Assembly (NCBI RefSeq): GCF_000425945.1
Contig: NZ_AUEK01000003.1
Coordinates: 434,001-498,000 of the forward strand
Length of the DNA: 64,000 nt
From: Candidatus Solirubrobacter pratensis
Lineage (GTDB): Bacteria; Actinomycetota; Thermoleophilia; Solirubrobacterales; Solirubrobacteraceae
Direction: 5' to 3'
The notes beneath the pieces were generated by a model that worked only from the letters and a program-made list of their open reading frames with translations, had not been told where the DNA came from and made no database searches. Below are positions 37,381 through 46,159 of this stretch, in pieces. Position numbers and translations under genes: made by a program. Each line of letters opens with the position of its first letter. Within the stretch, counting starts at the first letter, position 1.

Positions 37381-38284
37381 GGCATACACAATCGAGACCG
37401 GCGACCTCGCGAAGTCGTTCGGGAAGCTCCCGGTGCTGACCGGCCTTGACCTGGCGGTGGAGGCGGGCTCGGTGTTCGCCCTGCTCGGCCCGAACGGTGC
37501 GGGCAAGACGACGACGGTCCGCATCCTCTCGACGCTGCTGACCGCCGACGCCGGCTTCGCCCGCGTCGCCGGGCACGACGTCGCCCGCGAGCCCGTCAAG
37601 GTGCGCGAGGCGCTCAGCCTCACCGGCCAGTACGCGGCCGTCGACGAGGTGCTCACCGCACGCGAGAACCTGGCGCTGATGGCCCGCCTGCGCCACCTGT
37701 GCCGCGGCCCCGCGCGCCGGCGGGTCGGCGAGCTGATCGAGCGCTTCGGGCTGCAGGAGGCGGCCGACCGCCGCGTCGCGACCTACTCCGGCGGCATGAA
37801 GCGCCGCCTCGACCTGGCGATGAGCCTCGTCTCGCAGCCACAGGTCGTCGTGCTCGACGAGCCGACCACCGGCCTGGACCCGCGCAGCCGCCGCGACGTC
37901 TGGGACGCCGTGGCGGAGCTCGCGGCGTCCGGGGCGACGGTGCTGCTCACCACGCAGTACCTCGAGGAGGCCGACCGGCTCGCCGACCGCATCGCCGTGA
38001 TCGACGGCGGGCGCGTGGTCGCCGAAGGCAGCGCCGACGAGCTCAAGGCGCGGCTCGGCGACGAGACCGTCGAGCTGTTCTTCGCCGACACGCTCGCGCT
38101 GGAGGCGGCGGAGCGGGAGGTCGGCGGGAGCGCCGAGCCGCAGCGGCTGTGCCTGCGCGTCGCCTCCGACGGGAGCGCCGAAGCGATCCGCCGCCTGCTC
38201 GACCAGGTCGGCGGCGTCCAGCGCCTCCAGCTGCACCGCCCCAGCCTCGACGACGTGTTCCTCTCGCTCACCGAAAGGGTCTGA
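37379..38284 (+). CDS. ABC transporter ATP-binding protein, DrrA-like
   Basis: 301 residues: Walker A GPNGAGKTTTV, Q-loop TGQYAAVDEVLT, signature YSGGMKRRLDLAMSL, Walker B VVVLDEPTTGLDP, H-loop LLTTQYLEEADRLA, and a C-terminal DUF-like extension found in daunorubicin-resistance ATPases. Drug or lipid exporter ATPase. No Shine-Dalgarno sequence is present before the ATG, so the message may be leaderless. ATG 37373 is the alternative start. The permease gene follows by two bases. Confidence 0.94.
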   Translation: MAYTIETGDLAKSFGKLPVLTGLDLAVEAGSVFALLGPNGAGKTTTVRILSTLLTADAGFARVAGHDVAREPVKVREALSLTGQYAAVDEVLTARENLALMARLRHLCRGPARRRVGELIERFGLQEAADRRVATYSGGMKRRLDLAMSLVSQPQVVVLDEPTTGLDPRSRRDVWDAVAELAASGATVLLTTQYLEEADRLADRIAVIDGGRVVAEGSADELKARLGDETVELFFADTLALEAAEREVGGSAEPQRLCLRVASDGSAEAIRRLLDQVGGVQRLQLHRPSLDDVFLSLTERV

Positions 38285-38286
38285 CC

Positions 38287-39027
38287 ATGGCCGATTCGCT
38301 CGTCTTCGTCGGGCGCAGCGTGCGCCACAGCGCGCGCAGCCTCGACGCCGTGATGACCGCCGTGCTGCTGCCGGTGATGATCCTGCTGCTGTTCGTCTAC
38401 GTCTTCGGCGGCGCGATCGACACCGGCGGCCGCTACGTCGACTACGTCGTGCCAGGGATCATCCTGCTGTGCGCGGGCTACGGCTCGGCGACGACCGCGG
38501 TGAGCGTCAACCAGGACATGACGACCGGCGTGATCGACCGCTTCCGCTCGCTGCCGATCTCCTCGTCGGGCGTGCTCACCGGCCACGTCGTCGCGAGCGT
38601 GCTGCGCAACCTGGTGTCGACCGTGATCGTGCTCTGCGTCGCGCTGCTGATCGGGTTCGACCCGCGGGCGAGCGCGCTGGACTGGCTCGGCGTGCTCGGC
38701 GTCCTGCTCGCGTTCATGGTCGCGATCTCGTGGATCGCCGCCTGCTTCGGGCTGCTGGCCAAGAGCGCCGAGGGCGCGGGTGCGTTCTCGTTCGCGATCA
38801 TGTTCCTGCCGTACGTGAGCAGCGCCTTCGTGCCGACCGACTCGATGCCGGCGGCGCTGGAGGCGATCGGCGACCGGCAGCCGATCACGCCCATCGTCGA
38901 GACGCTGCGCGGGCTCATGCTCGGGACGCCGATCGGTGACCATGCCGTCGCCGCGCTCGCCTGGTGCGGCGGCCTGACGGCGCTCGGCGTGATCAGCGCC
39001 GGGGTGCTGTTCCGCCGGGCAGCGTGA
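38287..39027 (+). CDS. ABC-2 type permease, DrrB-like
   Basis: 246 residues with six hydrophobic segments (VMTAVLLPVMILLLFVYVFG at the start, AAFAWCGG-like end). The ABC-2 signature region is near EAIGDRQPITPIVETLRGLM. It pairs with the ATPase just upstream to form the exporter. Its 3' end overlaps the convergent response-regulator gene by 35 bases. Confidence 0.93.
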   Translation: MADSLVFVGRSVRHSARSLDAVMTAVLLPVMILLLFVYVFGGAIDTGGRYVDYVVPGIILLCAGYGSATTAVSVNQDMTTGVIDRFRSLPISSSGVLTGHVVASVLRNLVSTVIVLCVALLIGFDPRASALDWLGVLGVLLAFMVAISWIAACFGLLAKSAEGAGAFSFAIMFLPYVSSAFVPTDSMPAALEAIGDRQPITPIVETLRGLMLGTPIGDHAVAALAWCGGLTALGVISAGVLFRRAA

Positions 39028-39421
39028 CGGTCCCGAACCAGTAGCGCGCGATCGTCGCGACCAGGTCGAACAGCTCGTCGACGTCGGGCGGCTTGGCGAC
39101 GTGGGAGCTGGCGCCGAGCTCGTAGGAGCGGGTGACGTCGCCCTCGGCGTGCGAGGAGCTCAGGACCACGACGGGCAGCCGGCGCAGCGCGGCGTCCTCG
39201 GAGGTGCGGACGGCCTCGAGCACTTCGTGCCCGGACAGGCGCGGGAGGTTGAGGTCCAGCAGCATCAGGTCCGGCGGGTCGCCGGCTTCGTGCAGGCGGG
39301 CGAGCGCCGCCTCCCCGTCGCCGGCGACCGACAGGCGCGCCGAGGGCAGCGCCTCGCTCAGCGCGAGACGCACCAGCTGGGCGTCTCCGGGATTGTCCTC
39401 GACCAGGAGGATGCGGGCCAC
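38993..39421 (-). CDS. single-domain response regulator, Rcp1-like
   Basis: 142 residues, only a receiver domain: VEDNPGDAQLVRLAL, phospho-Asp in LMLLDLNLPRLSG, VVVLSSSHAEGD, and SHVAKPPDVDELFDLV. The layout LNLPRLSGHEVL is typical of receivers paired with phytochrome-type or hybrid kinases. No output domain, so it acts through protein contacts. No kinase gene lies next to it. GTG start; divergent from purB by 38 bases. Confidence 0.9.
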   Translation of the reverse strand: MARILLVEDNPGDAQLVRLALSEALPSARLSVAGDGEAALARLHEAGDPPDLMLLDLNLPRLSGHEVLEAVRTSEDAALRRLPVVVLSSSHAEGDVTRSYELGASSHVAKPPDVDELFDLVATIARYWFGTVTLPGGTAPRR

Positions 39422-39459
39422 GGCGGATCATTGTGGCGCGCCGTCTAGGATCGAGCGCC

Positions 39460-40737
39460 GTGATCGCGCGCTACACCCGTCCCGAGATCGGTGCCATCTG
39501 GACCGACGAAGCGCGGTTCACCGCGATGCGCGACGTCGAGGTCGCCGCCGCCGAGGCGCTGGAGAACGGTCCTACGCCTGACGACCTCGACGCGATCAGG
39601 GCAGCCGTTTTCACAGTTGACGCGATCAACGAGCGCGAGAAGATCACCGACCACGACACGGCGGCGTTCGTCGACGTGCTCGCCGCGTCGGCCGGCCCCG
39701 CGGGCCGCTGGATCCACTACGGGCTGACCTCGTCGGACGTGGTCGACACCGGGCTCGCGCTGCAGCTCCAGCGCGCCGGCGCGCTGCTGGTCCCGGCGGC
39801 GCGGCAGCTCGCGTGGGAGCTGGCCGAGAAGGCGCGCGAGCACGCCGAGACGCTGTGCGTCGGCCGCACGCACGGCGTGCACGCGGAGCCGACGTCGTTC
39901 GGGCTCAAGCTCGCCGGCTACGCGATGGAGGCGCACCGCCACGCCGAGCGGCTGGAGCGCGCGTTCGCGCAGGCCGCGACGGCGGCGATCTCCGGCGCGG
40001 TCGGGACCTACGCGACGCTGGGCCCGGCGTACGAGGAGCGCGTGCTGTCGCGATTGGGCCTGAAGGCGGAGCCGATCTCCACCCAGGTCGTGCCGCGCGA
40101 CCGCCATGCGGAGCTGCTGAGCGCGATCGCGCTGGCGGGCGCCGGCCTGGAGCGCTTCGCGACCGAGATCCGTCACCTCCAGCGCACCGAGGTGCGCGAG
40201 GTCGAGGAGCCGTTCCGCGCCGGCCAGAAGGGCTCCAGCGCGATGCCGCACAAGCGCAACCCGGTGATCTGCGAGCGCATCTGCGGGCTGGCGCGCGTCC
40301 TGCGCGGCAACGCGCAGGTGGGGCTCGAGAACGTCGCGCTGTGGCATGAGCGCGACATCTCGCACTCCTCCGCCGAGCGGATCATCCTCCCCGACTCGAC
40401 GATCCTGCTCGACCAGCTGCTCGCCCTCAGCCTGCGCGTCGTGCGCGGGATGACGGTCCACGCCGACCGCATGCGCGCAAACCTGGAGCTCACCTCGGGC
40501 GCGCTCTTCTCCCAGCGCGTGCTGCTCGCGCTCGTGGCCTCGGGGATGCAGCGCGACGACGCGTACCGGATCGTGCAGCGGCTCGCGCAGCAGGCGTGGG
40601 ACACGCAGACGCCGCTGCGCAGCCTGCTCGAGGCCGAGCCGGACGTCTCGCTCGATCTCGACGAGGTCTTCGACTACGGGTATTACGTGCGCTTCGTCCC
40701 CGAGGCGCTCGAGCGACTGGAGGTGATCCATGGGTAA
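39460..40737 (+). CDS. purB: adenylosuccinate lyase
   Basis: Cleaves SAICAR and adenylosuccinate, releasing fumarate. 425 residues: YTRPEIGAIWTDEARF at the start, THGVHAEPTSFGLKLAG (catalytic His), and the family signature GSSAMPHKRNPV. A -10-like TAGGAT at 39446-39451 lies 9 bases before the GTG, so the transcript may be leaderless. First gene of purB-M24-purC-purS-purQ-purL; overlaps the M24 gene by 8 bases. Confidence 0.96.
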   Translation: MIARYTRPEIGAIWTDEARFTAMRDVEVAAAEALENGPTPDDLDAIRAAVFTVDAINEREKITDHDTAAFVDVLAASAGPAGRWIHYGLTSSDVVDTGLALQLQRAGALLVPAARQLAWELAEKAREHAETLCVGRTHGVHAEPTSFGLKLAGYAMEAHRHAERLERAFAQAATAAISGAVGTYATLGPAYEERVLSRLGLKAEPISTQVVPRDRHAELLSAIALAGAGLERFATEIRHLQRTEVREVEEPFRAGQKGSSAMPHKRNPVICERICGLARVLRGNAQVGLENVALWHERDISHSSAERIILPDSTILLDQLLALSLRVVRGMTVHADRMRANLELTSGALFSQRVLLALVASGMQRDDAYRIVQRLAQQAWDTQTPLRSLLEAEPDVSLDLDEVFDYGYYVRFVPEALERLEVIHG

Positions 40738-41839
40738 CGTCGCACGCCTCATCTACGGGGCGCCGGAGGTCAACGCCGACCTCTTCCACGCGGTGCCGCT
40801 GGGCATCGGCGACCCGTTCCTCTACCTCGAGGACGGCGACCGCCGCGTCGCGACCGTCAGCGTGCTCGAGGCCGACAAGGTCTCCGCGCTGGGCATCGAG
40901 GTGCTCGATCCGGCCCAGCTCGGCCAGGACGAGCTGATCGCCGCCGGCAAGGACCGAGTCGAGATCGAGGGCGAGCTGTGCGTGCGCGCGTGCCGCGAGC
41001 TCGGCATCGCCGCCGCCGTCGTGCCGCCCGAGTTCCCGCTGCTCGCGGCCGATCCGTTGCGCGCCGCCGGCATCGAGCTGACGATCGACGCCGGCGTCTT
41101 CGTCGAGCGCCGCCGGATCAAGACCGGCGCGCAGCTCGAGGGCATCCGCCGCGCGCAGAAGGCGGCCGACGCCGCGATGGGCGTCGCCGCCTCGCTGATC
41201 CGCGACCTGCGGCCCGGGCTTACGTCCGAGGACGTGCGCGCGGCGATGGCCGAAGTCGCCGAGGAGCACGGCTGCGACATGCCCGGCGACGTGATCGTCT
41301 CGCACGGCCCGCAGTCGGCGCTCGGGCACGAGTCCGGCTACGGCGAGATCCTCGCCGGCGAGCCGGTCGTGGTCGACATCTGGCCGCGCGACAAGGCTTC
41401 GCGCTGCTACGCCGACATGACGCGCACGTTCGTCGCCGGGGGCGGGGAGCCGCCGGCAGAGCTGGCCGAGTTCTGGCGGCTGACGAAGGACTCGCTCGAC
41501 CGCGTCTACGCCGAGGTGCGCCCCGGCGTCAACGGTCGGCTGCTGTTCGAGCGCTCCTCGCAGCCCTACATCGAGGCCGGAAAGCCGACGCAGCTGACCA
41601 AGCAGCCGGGCGAGGTGCTCGAGGACGGCTACTTCCACGGCCTCGGCCACGGGGTCGGCCTGGAGGTCCACGAGCGGCCGAACCTCGGCAGGCTCGGGGA
41701 CGACCTGCTCCCCGGCGACGTGATCACGCTCGAGCCCGGCTGCTACCGGCGCGGCTTCGGCGGCTGCCGGCTCGAGGATCTCGTGCTCGTCACGGACGAC
41801 GGCTACGAGACGCTGACCGATTTCCCGTACGACCTGTGA
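40730..41839 (+). CDS. M24 metallopeptidase, Xaa-Pro aminopeptidase-like
   Basis: 369 residues. An N-terminal creatinase-like domain of about 120 residues is followed by the pita-bread catalytic domain. Metal ligands are visible in VVVDIWPRDKASRCYADMTRTF (Asp, Asp), HGLGHGVGLEVHE (His), VITLEPGCY (Glu) and CRLEDLVLV (Glu). Expected to cleave an N-terminal residue before proline, or a related small substrate. It overlaps purB by 8 bases and lies 15 bases before purC, so it is part of the purine operon although it has no known purine role. Confidence 0.9.
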   Translation: MGNVARLIYGAPEVNADLFHAVPLGIGDPFLYLEDGDRRVATVSVLEADKVSALGIEVLDPAQLGQDELIAAGKDRVEIEGELCVRACRELGIAAAVVPPEFPLLAADPLRAAGIELTIDAGVFVERRRIKTGAQLEGIRRAQKAADAAMGVAASLIRDLRPGLTSEDVRAAMAEVAEEHGCDMPGDVIVSHGPQSALGHESGYGEILAGEPVVVDIWPRDKASRCYADMTRTFVAGGGEPPAELAEFWRLTKDSLDRVYAEVRPGVNGRLLFERSSQPYIEAGKPTQLTKQPGEVLEDGYFHGLGHGVGLEVHERPNLGRLGDDLLPGDVITLEPGCYRRGFGGCRLEDLVLVTDDGYETLTDFPYDL

Positions 41840-41854
41840 CGTATTGTCTTTGAG

Positions 41855-42724
41855 GTGTCCGTGACGCTCCCGCTGCTGCATTCCGGCAAGGTCCGCGAGC
41901 TGTATGACCTGGGCGACGACCTGCTGATGGTCGCCTCCGACCGGATCTCCACCTACGACGTCGTGCACCCGACGCCGATCCCCGACAAGGGGCGCGTCCT
42001 CACCGGCCTCTCCGTGCTCTGGTTCGGCTTGACGCGCGACATCGTCCCGAACCACTTCATCTCCGCGACCGAGGGCGTCCCGGCCGAGTACCGCGGGCGC
42101 GCGCTGCGCGTCAAGCGGCTGAAGATGCTGCCGGTCGAGTGCATCATCCGCGGCTACATCACGGGCTCAGGCTGGAAGGACTACCAGGCGACGGGCAAGG
42201 TCTCCGGCGTCTCGCTGTCCGAAGGCCTGCTGGAGTCCCAGCAGCTGCCGGCGCCGATCTACACGCCCTCCACCAAGGCCGAGGAAGGCCACGACGAGGC
42301 GATCGACTTCGAGGAGACGGTGCGCCTGCTCGGCTCCGAGGAGCTCGCCGCGCAGCTCCGCGAGGCGTCGCTGAAGGTCTACGAGGCGGTCGCCGCCCAC
42401 GCCCGCGAGCGCGGCGTGATCCTCGCCGACACCAAGTTCGAGTTCGGCCTGGACGAGAACGGCGTGCTCACGCTCGGCGACGAGGTCTGCACGCCGGACT
42501 CCTCGCGCTTCTGGCCCGCCGACGGCTTCGAGCCCGGGCACGGCCAGCCGTCGTTCGACAAGCAGTACGTGCGCGACTGGGCCTCGGGGACCGGCTGGGA
42601 CAAGACGCCGCCGGCGCCGCCGATCCCGGACGAGGTCGTGTCACAGACGCGCGAGCGGTATGTGACGGCCTACGAGCGCCTGGCGGGCGAGCCGTTCGGC
42701 GCGTGGCTGGACCGCGTGGCGTGA
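41855..42724 (+). CDS. purC: SAICAR synthetase
   Basis: Joins CAIR with aspartate using ATP. 289 residues, longer bacterial/yeast-like form: [44 protein letters not shown] and [10 protein letters not shown] are conserved. GTG start, with TATTGT at 41842-41847 as a possible -10 of an internal promoter (leaderless). Overlaps purS (GTGA). Confidence 0.96.
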   Translation: MSVTLPLLHSGKVRELYDLGDDLLMVASDRISTYDVVHPTPIPDKGRVLTGLSVLWFGLTRDIVPNHFISATEGVPAEYRGRALRVKRLKMLPVECIIRGYITGSGWKDYQATGKVSGVSLSEGLLESQQLPAPIYTPSTKAEEGHDEAIDFEETVRLLGSEELAAQLREASLKVYEAVAAHARERGVILADTKFEFGLDENGVLTLGDEVCTPDSSRFWPADGFEPGHGQPSFDKQYVRDWASGTGWDKTPPAPPIPDEVVSQTRERYVTAYERLAGEPFGAWLDRVA

Positions 42725-42942
42725 CCCGCGTCCGCGTCCTGATCCGGCCCAAGGAGGGGATCCTCGATCCCCAGGGCCAGGCCGTGGAGCGCGCGCTTCC
42801 GGCGCTCGGGTTCGACGGCGTCTCGCACGTGCATGTCGGGCGGCTCGTGGAGCTCGACGTCCCCGACGAGTCGCGCGTGGCCGAGATGTGCGAGAAGCTG
42901 CTCGCGAACCCGCTCGTCGAGGATTACGAGATCCAGGCATGA
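42721..42942 (+). CDS. purS: FGAM synthase subunit PurS
   Basis: 73-residue small subunit needed to couple PurQ and PurL in Gram-positive-type FGAM synthase. [20 protein letters not shown] and the end [13 protein letters not shown] are characteristic. GTG start overlaps purC's stop by four bases, and its TGA overlaps the purQ ATG (ATGA). Confidence 0.93.
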   Translation: MTRVRVLIRPKEGILDPQGQAVERALPALGFDGVSHVHVGRLVELDVPDESRVAEMCEKLLANPLVEDYEIQA

Positions 42943-43601
42943 AGTTCGGGATCGTCCGCTTTCCCGGGTCGTGCGACGACGTCGACGCGCTGTCGGCGGC
43001 GCGGCGCGCCGGTGAAGCCGAGCTGCTGTGGCACGGCGACCGCGATCTGCGCGGCGTCGACGCGGTGATCGTCCCCGGCGGCTTCTCCTACGGCGACTAC
43101 CTGCGCGCCGGCGCGATCGCGCGCTTCGCGCCCGTGATGGAGGAGGTCGAGCGCTTCGCCCGCCACGGCGGCCTCGTGCTCGGCATCTGCAACGGCTTCC
43201 AGGTGCTGTGCGAGCTCGGGCTGCTGCCGGGCGCGCTGCTGCCGAACACGAACCTGCGCTTCACGTTCCGCCAGGTCTCGGTCGAGGTCGTCAACGCCCG
43301 CACGGCGTGGACCGGCGCCGCCGAGCAGGGTGACGTGCTGTCCATCCCCGCCAAGCACATGAGCGGCCGCTACTGGGCGCCCGACCCCGTGCTGGACGAG
43401 CTGGAGGCCGATGGCCAGGTCGCGCTGCGCTACGCGCCCGGCTCGAACTTCAACGGCTCCTCGCGCGACATCGCGGGCGTGACCAATCATGCCGGCAACG
43501 TGCTGGGGCTGATGCCGCACCCCGAGCACGCGGTCGAGCCGCTGACGGGCTCCGCGGATGGGCTGAAGCTGTTCCTCTCGGCCGCGCGCGTACCCGCCTG
43601 A
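42939..43601 (+). CDS. purQ: FGAM synthase glutaminase subunit PurQ
   Basis: 220-residue class I glutamine amidotransferase supplying ammonia to Pur[16 protein letters not shown] at the start, [17 protein letters not shown], nucleophile Cys in [14 protein letters not shown], and [11 protein letters not shown] with catalytic His/Glu. Start ATG overlaps purS stop; its TGA overlaps the purL ATG by one base. Confidence 0.96.
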   Translation: MKFGIVRFPGSCDDVDALSAARRAGEAELLWHGDRDLRGVDAVIVPGGFSYGDYLRAGAIARFAPVMEEVERFARHGGLVLGICNGFQVLCELGLLPGALLPNTNLRFTFRQVSVEVVNARTAWTGAAEQGDVLSIPAKHMSGRYWAPDPVLDELEADGQVALRYAPGSNFNGSSRDIAGVTNHAGNVLGLMPHPEHAVEPLTGSADGLKLFLSAARVPA

Positions 43602-45805
43602 TGCGCCATAGAGAGCTCGGGCTGACCGACGCCGAGTACGACCTGATCGTGTCCAAGCTGGGCCGCGAGCCGAACGAGGTCGAGCTCGCCGTCTTCTCGC
43701 TGATGTGGTCCGAGCACTGCGGCTACAAGCACTCGCGCCGCCTGCTCAAGACGCTTCCGACCGAGGGCCCGCGGTTGATCCTCGGCCCGGGGGAGAACGC
43801 GGGCGCGGTGTCGGTGGGAGAGGGGCTCGCGTGCGCCTTCAAGGTCGAGTCGCACAACCATCCGAGCGCGGTCGAGCCCTTCCAGGGCGCCGCGACCGGC
43901 GTCGGCGGCATCCTGCGCGACATCTTCGCGATCGGCGCGCGGCCGATCGCGATCCTGGACTCGCTGCGCTTCGGCGAGCCGACCTCGCCCCGCTCGCGCT
44001 ACCTGCTCGAGCACGCCGTCGGCGGCATCGGGCACTACGGCAACTCGATCGGCGTCGCCACGGTCGGCGGCGAGATCTACTTCGAGGAGCCGTACGAGAC
44101 CAACTGCCTCGTCAACGCGATGTGCGTCGGACTGATCGAGACCGATCGGCTGATCCGCAGCGCGGCGGCGGGCGTCGGCAACATCGTCGTGCTGTTCGGG
44201 GCGCGCACCGGCCGCGACGGCATCGGGGGCGCGTCGGTGCTCGCCAGCGCGGAGCTCGACGACTCCGAGGACAAGCGGCCGACCGTGCAGATCGGCGACC
44301 CGTTCGAGGAGAAGAAGCTGCTCGAGTGCTCGCTGGAGCTGCTCGAGCGCGGCCTGCTGGTCGCGCTGCAGGACCTCGGCGCCGCCGGGCTGACGTCCTC
44401 GTCGGCGGAGATGGCCGCCAAGGGCGAGGTCGGGCTGGACCTCGATGTCTCCCGCGTGCCGCTGCGCGAGGAGGGCCTGGAGCCCTTCGAGATCATGGTC
44501 TCGGAGTCCCAGGAGCGGATGCTCTGCGTCGTGGAGCCGGAGAAGCTCGACGACGTGCTGGCGGTGTGCGCGCGCTGGGACGTCAACGCGACGGCGATCG
44601 GCGAGGTCACGGGCACGCGCCGGCTGCGCGTGTTCGACGGCGAGATGCTCGTCGGCGACATGCCGGTCACCGCGCTCGTCGACGAGTGCCCGGTGTACGA
44701 CCTCGAGCCGGCCGAGCCGGCGGTCTCGGTCTACCCGGTCCCGGACGCGGTGATCGACCCGGGCGCGGACCCGGAGCGGACGCTGCTGGAGCTGCTGTCC
44801 TCGGCCAACCTCGCCTCGCGCCGCTGGGCGTTCGAGCAGTACGACGCGGTCGTCGGCTCCCGCACGGTCCGCCGGCCTGAGCAGGCCGACGCGGCGGTGC
44901 TGCTGCTGCCCGATACGCCGGTGAACCTCGATCCGGCTGCGCTGTGGCCCTCGTCGCGCGAGGACGGTCCGCGCCCGGCGATCGCCGTCGCGATCGACGG
45001 CAACGGCCGCCGCGTCGCCGCCGACCCGTACCGAGGCGCCGTCGAGGCCGTGCTCGAGTGCTCGGCCAACCTCGCCTGCGTGGGAGCCGAGCCGCTGGGG
45101 CTCACGAACTGCCTCAACTTCGGCAACCCGGAGAAGCCGCACATCGCGTGGCAGCTCACGCGCGCGGTCGCGGGCCTGGGCGACGCCTGCCGCGCGCTCG
45201 GCGTCCCGGTCGTCGGCGGAAACGTGTCGCTCTACAACGAGGGCGCCGAGGGCCCGATCTACCCGACGCCGGTCGTCGGCCTCGTCGGCGAGCTGCCCGA
45301 CGCCCGCCGCGCGGGCAGGCTGGCGTTCGCGCACGAGGGCGACGCGATCGCGCTCATCACGGCCCAGTCGTGGGCGCCGTCGCCGGCCGCCTCCGAGCTC
45401 TCGAAGCTGCGCGGCGAGCCGGTTCAGGGCCCGCTCCCGCCGGCCGACCTGGGCGAGCTCAAGGCGCTGCACGCCGCGATCCGCCAGGCCGTCCGCGCCG
45501 GCACGCTCACGTCGGCGCACGACGTCGCGGAGGGCGGCGTCGCGATCGCGCTGGCCGAGGCGTGCATCGCCGGCGACGTCGGCGCGCAGGTCCGCGGGCT
45601 GGAGTCCGAGGAGGACCTGTTCGGCGAGGGTCCGGGCGCGTTCCTCGTGTCCGGCCCGGCCGCGTCGCTGCGCGCGTTCGGCTCCGCCGCGCGCGTCATC
45701 GGCGAGGTCGGCGGCGCCACCCTGGCGATCGAAGGCGTCCTCGAGATCGCCGTGGACGAGCTCGAGCGGGCGCACTCGAACGGCCTCAGCGCGCTCCTGC
45801 ATTAA
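43601..45805 (+). CDS. purL: FGAM synthase large subunit PurL (small form)
   Basis: 734 residues, the short PurL type that works with PurS and PurQ. Catalyses ATP-dependent conversion of FGAR to FGAM. SLMWSEHCGYKHSRRLLK, ESHNHPSAVEPFQGAATGVGG, ALQDLGAAGLTSSSAEMA and the duplicated C-terminal AIRS-like half (SAHDVAEGGVAIALAE) are conserved. Last gene of the purB-purL unit. Confidence 0.97.
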   Translation: MRHRELGLTDAEYDLIVSKLGREPNEVELAVFSLMWSEHCGYKHSRRLLKTLPTEGPRLILGPGENAGAVSVGEGLACAFKVESHNHPSAVEPFQGAATGVGGILRDIFAIGARPIAILDSLRFGEPTSPRSRYLLEHAVGGIGHYGNSIGVATVGGEIYFEEPYETNCLVNAMCVGLIETDRLIRSAAAGVGNIVVLFGARTGRDGIGGASVLASAELDDSEDKRPTVQIGDPFEEKKLLECSLELLERGLLVALQDLGAAGLTSSSAEMAAKGEVGLDLDVSRVPLREEGLEPFEIMVSESQERMLCVVEPEKLDDVLAVCARWDVNATAIGEVTGTRRLRVFDGEMLVGDMPVTALVDECPVYDLEPAEPAVSVYPVPDAVIDPGADPERTLLELLSSANLASRRWAFEQYDAVVGSRTVRRPEQADAAVLLLPDTPVNLDPAALWPSSREDGPRPAIAVAIDGNGRRVAADPYRGAVEAVLECSANLACVGAEPLGLTNCLNFGNPEKPHIAWQLTRAVAGLGDACRALGVPVVGGNVSLYNEGAEGPIYPTPVVGLVGELPDARRAGRLAFAHEGDAIALITAQSWAPSPAASELSKLRGEPVQGPLPPADLGELKALHAAIRQAVRAGTLTSAHDVAEGGVAIALAEACIAGDVGAQVRGLESEEDLFGEGPGAFLVSGPAASLRAFGSAARVIGEVGGATLAIEGVLEIAVDELERAHSNGLSALLH

Positions 45806-45852
45806 GTCGCTTCAGATCCGAGCGCCGCGGCCGATTCACGGGGACGCCCCTT

Positions 45853-46101
45853 ATGTCGGCCATGCTCGATCCGATCCAGCCTGCCGCCATGGTCGTCCCG
45901 GCAGCCTTCGGCGCGGAAGCGCCCGCGGCCGGCGTTTCACCGGCGGAGTTCGCGACCGTGTTCGGTCACTACTCCGCCGGCAACTCGGACCTTCCGCCCG
46001 AGGAGGACGCGATCCGTCAGGCCCACCTGAACATGGGCCTGCGCGTCTTCGGCACCGTCTTCGTCGACGAGCAGGGCGGGCGCTCCTGGTGGGCGTATTG
46101 A
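45853..46101 (+). CDS. small hypothetical protein
   Basis: 82 residues: an Ala/Pro-rich N-terminus (LDPIQPAAMVVPAAFGAEAP), then FATVFGHYSAGNSDLPPEED, then LNMGLRVFGTVFVDEQGGRS ending in WWAY. No Cys, signal peptide or clear domain. It follows purL by 47 bases in the same direction and ends before a strong hairpin, which supports it as a transcribed gene. Function unknown. Confidence 0.6.
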   Translation: MSAMLDPIQPAAMVVPAAFGAEAPAAGVSPAEFATVFGHYSAGNSDLPPEEDAIRQAHLNMGLRVFGTVFVDEQGGRSWWAY

Positions 46102-46114
46102 GCCGGGGGCCCCA

Positions 46115-46153
46115 CCCAACGGGCCATTCCGTGTGGAGCGATGTCCCGTTGGG
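46115..46153. terminator. bidirectional hairpin after the purL unit
   Basis: Arms CCCAACGGG (46115-46123) and CCCGTTGGG (46145-46153) are perfect, with a 21-base loop; flanking GGGGG and CCCCC runs can extend the stem. It lies between the convergent stops at 46101 and 46160. Confidence 0.75.
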
Positions 46154-46159
46154 CACCCC

